NCBI RefSeq assembly: GCF_040393045.1
Contig: NZ_JBEBUX010000060.1
Span: 1 to 23,109 of the forward strand
Length of the DNA: 23,109 nt
Direction: 5' to 3'
From: Pollutimonas bauzanensis_A
GTDB lineage: Bacteria > Pseudomonadota > Gammaproteobacteria > Burkholderiales > Burkholderiaceae_B
Below the pieces are notes generated by a model. The model was given only the letters and a program-made list of their open reading frames with translations. It was not told where the DNA came from and ran no database searches. Shown in pieces: positions 7,703 to 14,568 of this stretch. The position numbers and the translations under genes are program-made. Position 1 is the stretch's first letter. The number at the start of each line of letters is the position of its first letter.

Positions 7703-7727
7703 TATCGGGTTTGAAGAAAATAATATT
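7703..7727 (+). promoter_or_regulatory. Shared TATC-N15-AATATT site C (upstream of the acyl-CoA dehydrogenase pair)
   Basis: On the plus strand this reads TATC, 15 bases ending GAAAAT, then AATATTAGAC. The segment from the AAA to the AGAC nearly matches site A (AAAC-AATATT-AGAC). AATATT lies 85 bases before the first acyl-CoA dehydrogenase ATG. TAATAT could double as a -10 element, but I see no good -35 at the right distance. Confidence 0.5.
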
Positions 7728-7812
7728 AGACACGCAGGGGCGCAGGCTGGATAGTATCGGCAGGAATTCCTAAATTGCGCCGCCGACACCGATACAAGGA
7801 CTGCATGCGAAG

Positions 7813-8964
7813 ATGATAGATACGCTAGAACTGACTGAAATCCCGAAGGAAGACGAGGCATTGCGTACGGAAATCCGTGCGTTCCTGAATGAGGCCGTCG
7901 GGTCAATGCCGCCAGACATCCGCGCGCGATCCTGGCTGGGGTTCGATGCCGACTTCAGCCGCCGGCTGGCCGACCGAGGATGGGTGGGGTTGACCTTGCC
8001 TGTTGAATATGGCGGCGCTGGCAAAGGGCCCTTCGCGAGGTTCGTGATGTCGGAAGAATTGTTGGGCGCGGGCGCTCCCGTTTCCGCGCACTGGATTGCC
8101 GATCGTCAAAGTGGCCCCTTGATCCTGAAGTATGGAACCGAAGCGCAAAAACTGTTTTATTTGCCGCGCATTTGCAAAGCGCAGGCGTTCTTTTGTATTG
8201 GGATGAGCGAGCCTAATTCGGGCTCTGACCTTGCAAGCATTCGGACTCGGGCGGTGCCTTCTCCTGGCGGCTGGCTGCTGAACGGCAGCAAGATTTGGAC
8301 GACGAATGCCCAGCACTCGCAATATATGATTGCGCTGGTGCGCACTTCGGGCGAGACCGCCGACAGATACAAAGGCTTATCGCAGATCATTATCGATTTG
8401 AGCCTGCCAGGCGTAACTGTGCGTCCGATCAAAGACCTGGCCGGAGACGAGCACTTCTCGGAAGTGTTTTTCGAGAATGTCTTGTGTCCTGAGGATGCCT
8501 TGATAGGCATCGAGGGCAATGGTTGGGCTCAGGTGAATGCCGAGCTTGCCTTCGAGCGCAGCGGACCTGAACGTTTGTATTCCAGTGTGGTCCTGGTGGA
8601 GGGCTGGTTGCAGCACTGCCGGCAAATTGGCGTTGCAGACACTGCGACTGCTGCAACGCTCGGCCAGATCGTTTCGTGGCTGGCTGTGTTGCGGGCACTG
8701 TCGATTTCACTAGCCGGCAAGCTGGCTCGCGGGGAAAGTCCCGCTCTCGAGGCCAGCCTTGTCAAAGATCTGGGGACGGAAATAGAACAGGCCATCCCGC
8801 GGCTGATTGGCGACGTCCTGGCGTCATCTCCCGACACGCCTGTTCCCGCATCGTTGCGCAAAACACTGGTCTATCTTGAGCAGATGGCGCCCTCGTTTTC
8901 ATTGCGCGGCGGTACGCGTGAAATTCTGCGAGGCATTATCGCCCGCGGCCTGGGGTTACGGTAA
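7813..8964 (+). CDS. Acyl-CoA dehydrogenase, subunit with the substrate/catalytic half
   Basis: A 383-residue acyl-CoA dehydrogenase that would introduce an alpha,beta double bond using FAD. The middle beta-domain is intact: G-M-S-E-P-N-S-G-S-D-L at 130-140 and G-S-K-I-W-T-T-N-A at 158-166. The usual catalytic Glu before G-T near the C-terminus is replaced by Gly (L-R-G-G-T-R-E-I-L-R). The likely base is E248 in A-F-E-R-S-G-P-E, the position used by isovaleryl-CoA dehydrogenase and some heteromeric enzymes. The C-terminal domain lacks the R-x-Q-F-G-x-x-I-x-x-F-Q FAD motif, which the next gene has. AAGGA lies 12 bases before the ATG. The stop overlaps the ribosome binding site of the next gene, implying co-expression in fixed ratio. 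Confidence 0.93.
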   Translation: MIDTLELTEIPKEDEALRTEIRAFLNEAVGSMPPDIRARSWLGFDADFSRRLADRGWVGLTLPVEYGGAGKGPFARFVMSEELLGAGAPVSAHWIADRQSGPLILKYGTEAQKLFYLPRICKAQAFFCIGMSEPNSGSDLASIRTRAVPSPGGWLLNGSKIWTTNAQHSQYMIALVRTSGETADRYKGLSQIIIDLSLPGVTVRPIKDLAGDEHFSEVFFENVLCPEDALIGIEGNGWAQVNAELAFERSGPERLYSSVVLVEGWLQHCRQIGVADTATAATLGQIVSWLAVLRALSISLAGKLARGESPALEASLVKDLGTEIEQAIPRLIGDVLASSPDTPVPASLRKTLVYLEQMAPSFSLRGGTREILRGIIARGLGLR

Positions 8965-8973
8965 GGAATAGTG

Positions 8974-10002
8974 ATGGATAATTTGTTTTCCGAATCGGTC
9001 GAGCGACTGTTCTCTCAAGTCGCCACGCCGGTGGCAATACGCGCTATTGAACAAGGCGCCAGTACCAACGCTATGTGGCAAGAGCTTGAGCAGTCTGGAT
9101 ACCTCGATGCATTAGTCCCGGAAGCCCAAGATGGGGCCGGACTGACCTTGGCTCAGGTGTTCCCGATGTTGCTATCAGCGGGCAAGCACGCAGTGCCGCT
9201 GCCTTTCGCGCAAACCATGCTGGCGCGTGCCTGGCTCACAGCTGCAGGAGTGGTGCCGCCATCAGGTGCGATCACCATTGCCGGGCTGGAGGCGTCGCTG
9301 CTACAAAACGGCGCCATCCAGGCCGACACCGTGCCTTTCGGTTGGGTTTCCCAATGGGTATTGGCCGATCTCGGCGATTATGCGGCTTTGTTACCGGTGG
9401 CTGACGCAGATAGCGAGCACGCTGGGGGGTACGGTAGCTTATGCGCCACATTACGATGGAATGAATGGCCGGCTACAGCGGTAAAAATTCCGTTGGGTTC
9501 ACCATTGTCGCTGCCGGACCTTGCCGTACTGGCCGCCGCAGCCCTGGCTTCATTGATGGCGGGTGCGGCAGACCGCGTTCTTGCCTTGACGTTGGATTAT
9601 GCGAATCAGCGCAGCCAGTTTGGCAAGCATATAGGCAAGTTTCAAGCTGTCCAGAGTCAGATCAGTGTCATGGCGGAACGAACCTGGGCTTGCCGCATGG
9701 CGGCGCAATTGGCATGCCAGGGAAAGGCCTGGGCTCCACAGCTTTTGTTGGCGGCAGTAGGTAAAAGCCGCTGCAGTGAGGCGGCCGCCATCATTGCCGA
9801 TATCGGGCATGCAGTGCATGGCGCTATCGGCGTTACCCAAGAGTACGATTTGCAGTTGTACACGCGCAGATTGCGGGAGTGGCGTTTGTGCGGCGGCGGG
9901 GAAACGTATTGGGCCAGCCGTATCGGTGCGCAGCTATTGCATCATTCTGATAAATCGGCTTTGGCGTTTATCTGCGATGAGCTTTCTGCTGGAAGTCAGT
10001 GA
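8974..10002 (+). CDS. Acyl-CoA dehydrogenase-like partner subunit (degenerate middle domain)
   Basis: A 342-residue protein with an acyl-CoA dehydrogenase N-terminus (L-E-Q-S-G-Y-L-D-A-L-V-P-E near 38-50) and C-terminal domain. The FAD/dimer motif Y-A-N-Q-R-S-Q-F-G-K-H-I-G-K-F-Q-A-V-Q is at 209-227, and H-A-V-H-G-A-I-G-V-T-Q-E-Y follows at 279-291. The middle domain has lost the S-E-P-x-x-G-S-D and G-x-K-x-W-I motifs. Such paired genes resemble the alpha2beta2 FadE26-FadE27 and FadE28-FadE29 enzymes of actinobacterial steroid catabolism, where each gene supplies part of a shared active site. GTG at 8971 is also possible, but the ATG at 8974 has better spacing (6 bases) to AAGGA, which itself overlaps the upstream stop codon. 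Confidence 0.88.
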   Translation: MDNLFSESVERLFSQVATPVAIRAIEQGASTNAMWQELEQSGYLDALVPEAQDGAGLTLAQVFPMLLSAGKHAVPLPFAQTMLARAWLTAAGVVPPSGAITIAGLEASLLQNGAIQADTVPFGWVSQWVLADLGDYAALLPVADADSEHAGGYGSLCATLRWNEWPATAVKIPLGSPLSLPDLAVLAAAALASLMAGAADRVLALTLDYANQRSQFGKHIGKFQAVQSQISVMAERTWACRMAAQLACQGKAWAPQLLLAAVGKSRCSEAAAIIADIGHAVHGAIGVTQEYDLQLYTRRLREWRLCGGGETYWASRIGAQLLHHSDKSALAFICDELSAGSQ

Positions 10003-10013
10003 AAGTGGGTAGG

Positions 10014-10259
10014 CTAGTGTAGGCCGGTGGTGGCCCAGGTCGCCCCCTGCCAGATAAGCAGTTCGGCCAAACCCTTGGCTTCTTCGACGCTCAAACCCTG
10101 TTCCATCATTGTGAATACAGAAAAATCAAAGCCAGAGGCTGGCGTCATTTGCCAGCTGTTGCCATTGCTTTCCAGTTCAAGCCCGGAGCAATGCATAACA
10201 TTGCCATTGGGCAGCCTCGTCCAGATACTGTTTTGTGTTGTTGGCAATTCAGTCTCCAA
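10014..10259 (-). CDS. Small hypothetical protein with TTG start
   Basis: An 81-residue open frame of unknown function, convergent with the acyl-CoA dehydrogenase pair (11-base gap). Composition looks protein-like and acidic, with several Trp residues (I-W-T-R-L-P-N-G, S-W-Q-M-T-P) and a C-terminal amphipathic stretch G-L-S-V-E-E-A-K-G-L-A-E-L-L. There is no signal peptide or membrane segment. The only conventional start is the TTG at 10259, with AGAGAG 7-8 bases before it. The frame remains open upstream to 10379 with no ATG, GTG or TTG, so the protein could begin at a rarer codon or be the tail of a decayed gene. I do not recognise the family. Confidence 0.45.
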   Translation of the reverse strand: METELPTTQNSIWTRLPNGNVMHCSGLELESNGNSWQMTPASGFDFSVFTMMEQGLSVEEAKGLAELLIWQGATWATTGLH

Positions 10260-10352
10260 GGTTTTATCTCTCTTGATGATGGTAAGCGCAGGAAGACTTT
10301 GCCATCTGAAATCTGCTAAGTGTGAGGCAGCGACAGTGAGTGCTTGGTCTAT

Positions 10353-10370
10353 GATAATGCATAGTTTATC
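10353..10370. repeat. Inverted repeat GATAA-N8-TTATC
   Basis: A 5-base perfect inverted repeat with an 8-base centre, in the AT-rich upstream region. It is short enough to occur by chance, but it lies where an operator would be expected. Confidence 0.3.
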
Positions 10371-10425
10371 GTAGTTTAATCAATTTTTTGCATATTGAAA
10401 GCTTAAATAATGTCAATTTTTCAAT

Positions 10426-10445
10426 CTTATTAGTTGTTTAATAAG
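10426..10445. repeat. Inverted repeat CTTATTA-N6-TAATAAG
   Basis: A perfect 7-base inverted repeat with 6-base centre, about 117 bases before the Ap4A phosphorylase-like start codon. It is all A/T except the outer bases, which fits a protein-binding site better than an RNA hairpin. Confidence 0.4.
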
Positions 10446-10561
10446 GGTTTTCGATTGGAAACAGGCGTGCTTACGTGTAATCCCTGGCGGCGTCGGGTTG
10501 TGACCCACAAACTGTTGTAGCATTGGGTAAAAACCTAGAATCAATTAAAAAGGGGGACACA

Positions 10562-11434
10562 ATGACGACAGCATTCATGCAGGCGGTCGATTTACGCAGC
10601 GCCGACGCACGGATGTCCGGAGCCTTGCAGCCCATTGACGCAGAACAAACCGAGATCCAGGACCAGGGCTTTACGTTTACCGTACGCTGGCTTTCATCCT
10701 TGTCGGCAAAAGATGCTGCCAAAGTAGCCATGCCCGGTGGTCCTCGCGACCCTGATTTCAACCCTTTTTTGTCGCCTGATCCAGCCCTTACCGTGGGGCC
10801 GATTGGCGATCGGCATGTTGCCATACTGAACAAGTTTCCCGTGTGCGATCGCCATTTGGTGCTTGCACGGCAACAATTTGAAGAACAACTGACGCCGCTT
10901 GCGCTGGAAGACTTCTCGGCGCTTTCACTCATCATGTCTGAATCCGGCGGGCTTGGTTTTTACAACGGCGGGCCCCAAGCCGGCGCCAGCCAGCGACACA
11001 AACATGTGCAATGGATACCCAATGCCAAAGGGAATGCCAGTTTGCGTTTTTTCGTATCGGGATTGCCGGGTGGTTTGCCGGAGCAGGCCGTTGCGGTTCA
11101 TCCCCGCCTTCCCATCAAACATGTCTTTGTGCGCGTGCGTTGCGGGCTGGGTACGGCAACACACGCATCGGCGTCAAGCCTGCATCAGGCTTTTGGACTG
11201 GCGTGTCGCACATTGGGCCTGACGACCGACGAAAATGGTTTGCTCTCGCCATTCAACATGCTTGCCGATAATGGCTGGCTGCTGGTTGTGCCGCGCAGTC
11301 GGGAACATGCACATGAGGTCTCGGTCAATGCGTTGTCTTATGGTGGCACGTTATATGTGCGCCATCCCGAACAAGTCGATGCCATCCGCCGAGTCGGGCC
11401 GCTAGCCGTTCTGGCCCAGGCGGCTTATTCCTGA
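10562..11434 (+). CDS. Ap4A phosphorylase (ATP adenylyltransferase)-like protein
   Basis: A 290-residue HIT-superfamily nucleotidyltransferase. Ap4A phosphorylases split diadenosine tetraphosphate with phosphate into ATP and ADP through a nucleotidyl-histidine. Motifs seen are N-P-F (67-69), L-N-K-F-P-V-C-D-R-H-L-V-L-A-R (89-103), N-G-G-P-Q-A-G-A-S-Q-R-H-K-H-V-Q (135-150; likely nucleophile H148), and F-N-M-L-A-D-N-G-W-L-L-V-V-P-R-S in the C-terminal domain. The size matches the fungal Apa1/Apa2 type. The frame opens at 10523, but the ATG at 10562 has AGGGGG 5 bases ahead and is preferred. The gene appears to stand alone. A role in dinucleotide alarmone turnover is likely but untested here. 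Confidence 0.88.
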   Translation: MTTAFMQAVDLRSADARMSGALQPIDAEQTEIQDQGFTFTVRWLSSLSAKDAAKVAMPGGPRDPDFNPFLSPDPALTVGPIGDRHVAILNKFPVCDRHLVLARQQFEEQLTPLALEDFSALSLIMSESGGLGFYNGGPQAGASQRHKHVQWIPNAKGNASLRFFVSGLPGGLPEQAVAVHPRLPIKHVFVRVRCGLGTATHASASSLHQAFGLACRTLGLTTDENGLLSPFNMLADNGWLLVVPRSREHAHEVSVNALSYGGTLYVRHPEQVDAIRRVGPLAVLAQAAYS

Positions 11435-11490
11435 CCTGCTTTAGTCCAGCGATAACAAGGTGTTAGCTTGACGCTTCGGTTGCAGATACT

Positions 11491-12024
11491 TCAGACTTGC
11501 AGCAAATATGGCTGTTCTAGCGTGAACATGGCGCTTTCGCGCGCTGGCTTATGATTCTCAAGGTAATCGACGAGCTCAGCAGTCGTCGAGGCGCGGGTCA
11601 GCATCAAGCAGCTTACTTGGGCATCAACGACCTGCGTGGCATGCCAACAGCCGGTGTGCATGCATATGCCGTTCCCTGGAGCGATATAAAACGCTTTCAA
11701 GGTGGCTGGGTCGGGTCGTAGGCCAGATGCGTCGCTTAGGGCGACAACATGAATTACGCCTAGTGGCCCCAATGGCACTATTGCCTGTTCCGTCAGCCAA
11801 TGTACTTCCAGTGCATTGACCGTTCTATCGTTCTTTCGATAATTGACCCAGAGCACTTCAGGTTTGCCTTGGTCGCCACAGTCAAAAAAATGTTGATGCC
11901 AGAAATCGGTTGCGGAATTCGTGAATGAAGGCGAGTCGTTGCCATAGGGGCGGCCCCATACCGCTCCGTAGGGGGAAAAGGCGGCAACGTCGAGCGGTTC
12001 TACCGGTAGGTGTGCCGGACTCAT
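11491..12024 (-). CDS. Ureidoglycolate lyase (AllA)-like protein
   Basis: A 177-residue cupin-like protein of the AllA family. Ureidoglycolate lyase splits ureidoglycolate to glyoxylate and urea in allantoin breakdown. Recognised from P-L-D-V-A-A-F-S-P-Y-G-A-V-W-G-R-P (9-25), A-L-E-V-H-W-L-T-E-Q-A-I-V-P-L-G, and A-P-G-N-G-I-C-M-H-T-G-C-W-H-A-T. It is slightly longer than the E. coli enzyme (160). Its ATG overlaps the stop of the M20 peptidase gene by 4 bases (ATGA), so translation is coupled. No other purine-catabolism gene is in the window, and the partner is not a recognisable allantoate amidohydrolase, so the true substrate may be another ureido or alpha-hydroxy-N-acyl compound. Confidence 0.85.
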   Translation of the reverse strand: MSPAHLPVEPLDVAAFSPYGAVWGRPYGNDSPSFTNSATDFWHQHFFDCGDQGKPEVLWVNYRKNDRTVNALEVHWLTEQAIVPLGPLGVIHVVALSDASGLRPDPATLKAFYIAPGNGICMHTGCWHATQVVDAQVSCLMLTRASTTAELVDYLENHKPARESAMFTLEQPYLLQV

Positions 12025-13484
12025 AATGCGGCTATTGTTTGTGCTACGGCTGCGGTAAGCTTTTTCCCATAAGGCACATGCAAGAATTCATTTGGCCCAT
12101 GGGCATTCGATTGCGGCCCAAGTACACCGCAGACCATGAACTGCGCTTTAGGGAAGCCGGATTGCAGCAAACTCATTAAGGGGATGGTGCCGCCTTGCCC
12201 GATGTAACCGCAGGGGGCGTCATAGTATTGCCGAGAGGCGGCATCCAGCGCCGCAGTTAACCATGGAGCGGATTCTGGCGCGTTCCAGCCAGTCGCTGCG
12301 CCTTGATCGGGCTTAAATGTCACTTTTGCGTTGTAGGGGGCGTCGGATTCCAGCAGCGACTTCAATTCTTGCACTGCAGCAACCGCATCAATGAGGGGCG
12401 GCAAGCGCAGTGACAGCTTGAATGCCGTGCGTGGTCGCAACACATTGCCTGCGCTGCTGAGCGGTGGCAGCCCTTCGGCTCCAGTGACGGACAACGTAGG
12501 CTTCCACGTGCGATTTAGCAGCGCAGTTTCGGGGTCGGTGGTCATGGGCAATACGAACCCGCCCTCGGCCCCGCAGCTCCAGGGGAAACGGCGCCAGACT
12601 TCATCACCGAGGATTTTGGCCGTTGCACGTACTTGTTCGATACGGGTTGCGGGGACTTCGCAGTGAAAGCTTTGCGGCAGCAAGCGGCCGCTGGCGCTGT
12701 CTTCCAGCCGGTCAAGCAGATGCCGCAAAATGCGGAAACTGGATGGCACCACTCCGCTGGAGTCGCCTGAATGCACGCCTTCATCCAGCACTTGTACTTC
12801 CAGTGTGCCTGCCACCAATCCACGCAATGAGGTCGTCATCCAGAGCTGGTCGTAATTGCCAGCGCCCGAATCAAGGCAAACTACAAGGGCCACATTTCCC
12901 AATTTTTCGCGTAATGCGTCCACATAAGGCAGCAGGTCGTAGCTACCTGACTCTTCACAGGTCTCGATCAGGCCCACGCAACGGGGTCGGGGGATACCTT
13001 GCTTATCGAGCGCCATAATAGCTGTCAGCGATGCATAGACCGCATAGCCGTCATCGGCTCCGCCGCGGCCGTAAAGCTTATCGTTTTCGTATTTTGGCGT
13101 CCAAGGCCCCAGATCGGAGCGCCAGCCGCTGAATTCAGGCTGCTTATCAAGATGGCCGTACATAAGTACCGTATCGCCATTGTCACTACGAGTTGCCGGC
13201 GCATCGAAATAGATAACGGGGGTGCGGCCAGGCAGGCGGACAACCTCGAGGGTCAGACGCGAGACTTTTTGGGCCTCGACCCATTGCGCCGCGTCGCTTA
13301 CGACGCGGTCGATATAACCATTCTTGGCCCAATCGGCGTCGAATGCTGGGCTTTTCGCCGGAATGGCAATGTAGTCCACAAGAGCCGGAATGATTTCGCG
13401 GTCCCATTTTTCGTCTACGTAAGCCTGCAAGGCATGAGGATCAAGTACAGGCGGTAAGGCGGTGTCGGGGATGCGTGCATTCAT
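12021..13484 (-). CDS. M20 family metallopeptidase (dipeptidase/deacylase-like)
   Basis: A 487-residue zinc hydrolase of the M20/CNDP-like group. All di-metal ligands and the catalytic pair are visible: H111 and D113 in M-Y-G-H-L-D-K, D144 in G-R-G-G-A-D-D, E177-E178 in C-E-E-S-G, D205 in C-L-D-S-G, and H462 in N-A-H-G-P-N-E-F. H238 in G-V-H-S-G lies in the dimerisation domain. There is no signal peptide, so it should act in the cytoplasm on a small peptide or N-acyl/N-carbamoyl compound. A CCAGGAAA ribosome binding site precedes the ATG at 13484. It follows the MetQ-like receptor by 60 bases and is coupled to the AllA-like gene, suggesting uptake, hydrolysis and lyase cleavage of one substrate. 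Confidence 0.93.
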   Translation of the reverse strand: MNARIPDTALPPVLDPHALQAYVDEKWDREIIPALVDYIAIPAKSPAFDADWAKNGYIDRVVSDAAQWVEAQKVSRLTLEVVRLPGRTPVIYFDAPATRSDNGDTVLMYGHLDKQPEFSGWRSDLGPWTPKYENDKLYGRGGADDGYAVYASLTAIMALDKQGIPRPRCVGLIETCEESGSYDLLPYVDALREKLGNVALVVCLDSGAGNYDQLWMTTSLRGLVAGTLEVQVLDEGVHSGDSSGVVPSSFRILRHLLDRLEDSASGRLLPQSFHCEVPATRIEQVRATAKILGDEVWRRFPWSCGAEGGFVLPMTTDPETALLNRTWKPTLSVTGAEGLPPLSSAGNVLRPRTAFKLSLRLPPLIDAVAAVQELKSLLESDAPYNAKVTFKPDQGAATGWNAPESAPWLTAALDAASRQYYDAPCGYIGQGGTIPLMSLLQSGFPKAQFMVCGVLGPQSNAHGPNEFLHVPYGKKLTAAVAQTIAAL

Positions 13485-13544
13485 GGCGATTTCCTGGCAG
13501 GTGCGGATGCATTGATTCTACGCCGATGAGTCCTCGACGCGCCA

Positions 13545-14366
13545 CTACCAAGCGGTTGTATAGGCGCCGGGGAATGTTTTTTCGACGAATTGTTTTGTCT
13601 CTTCGGATTGATACGCTTTGACGAAACGGGCGATGCGGGGATCAGCTTTATTGTCTTCCCGTGCCGCAATGACGACGACGGCAAACTCGGCATCCTGGGT
13701 TTCAAGCGCCAGGGAATCCTTCGTAGGAGACAGGCCTGCCGGTATGGCGTAGGCCGAATTTACCGCTGCGGCGTCCACATCCGCCAGCGAGTGGGGCAAC
13801 TGGGCTGCTTCAATCTCGACGAACTTCAGTTTCTTTGGATTTTCGGCGATATCAAACAATGATGCAGTCACGGTGATGCCTGGCTTGAGCTCGATCAGTT
13901 TTGCGGCCTGCAATACCAGTAGGGCGCGGGCACCGTTGGTTGGATCATTGGGAATGGCGATGCGCGCGCCATCCGGCAGGTCGGCCAAGGACTTGTGCCG
14001 CTTGGAATAGATTCCCATTTGCTGAACTACGGCATTGGCGACGGGTGTCAGCTTATAGCCTCGCGCGCTGTTTTGGGATTCCAGAAACGGGCGGTGTTGA
14101 TAAATGTTGATGTCCAGATCGCCAGCATCGAGCGCTGCGTTGGGCTGGATGAAATCGCTGAATTCGATCAGTTTTACTTGCAAGCCATGTTTTTCGGCAA
14201 GCTGTTTCACCACCTCGCCAATCTGGGCATGAGGCCCTGCCGTGACGCCTACGCGCAAAGGCTGCTCTTGGGCTACCGCCGGGGCGGCGACTAGCGTAAT
14301 TGCAACCGTGGCGGCTGCTACAGCTTGGCGCAATTGATAAAACGGACTGCGAGATGATGTATGCAT
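13545..14366 (-). CDS. MetQ/NlpA-like periplasmic binding protein
   Basis: A 273-residue substrate-binding protein of the NlpA/MetQ family, whose best-known member binds methionine. After a Sec signal peptide (likely cleavage after A-P-A-V-A) the mature protein starts L-R-V-G-V-T-A-G-P-H-A-Q-I and has F-I-Q-P-N-A-A-L-D-A-G-D-L-D-I-N-I-Y-Q-H-R-P-F-L, a family hallmark. No lipobox Cys is present, unlike E. coli MetQ, so it should be soluble. The frame opens at 14432, but the ATG at 14366 starts a proper signal peptide and has AAAGAG about 8 bases upstream. No MetN/MetI partners are nearby. It leads the M20/AllA-like operon, so its ligand may be that operon's substrate rather than methionine. 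Confidence 0.9.
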   Translation of the reverse strand: MHTSSRSPFYQLRQAVAAATVAITLVAAPAVAQEQPLRVGVTAGPHAQIGEVVKQLAEKHGLQVKLIEFSDFIQPNAALDAGDLDINIYQHRPFLESQNSARGYKLTPVANAVVQQMGIYSKRHKSLADLPDGARIAIPNDPTNGARALLVLQAAKLIELKPGITVTASLFDIAENPKKLKFVEIEAAQLPHSLADVDAAAVNSAYAIPAGLSPTKDSLALETQDAEFAVVVIAAREDNKADPRIARFVKAYQSEETKQFVEKTFPGAYTTAW

Positions 14367-14568
14367 GAAATACTCTTTAAACATTGAGCGCGGTGGAAAA
14401 CTTCCCTGCCGCAGGAAACAGTAGCCTGGCATTTTAGGCGTGAACTGTTTAATACTTAAAGATATAAATTATCATTTATTTAGATTTAAAAGAAATATAG
14501 TACGGATTACACTGACGGTCACCTCGGTATGCGCCGCTATCCATCCTCGTCTTACCTATTTTTCTTTT

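Larger units (their letters stand above)
10260..10561. other. Intergenic region with an AT-rich core
   Basis: 302 bases between the small minus-strand ORF and the Ap4A phosphorylase-like gene. The part from about 10350 to 10460 is far richer in A and T than its surroundings and holds two inverted repeats (10353-10370 and 10426-10445). The minus-strand frame of the small ORF stays open through 10260-10379. I see no plus-strand gene and no convincing -35/-10 pair. It presumably carries divergent promoters. Confidence 0.5.

Noticed and set aside
14461..14501. AT-rich TTATC and AAATAT sequence between the MetQ-like and DUF6817-like genes as a fourth copy of the shared motif
   Set aside because: Spacing is 19 bases instead of 15 and the hexamer is AAATAT, so it does not match the three real sites.
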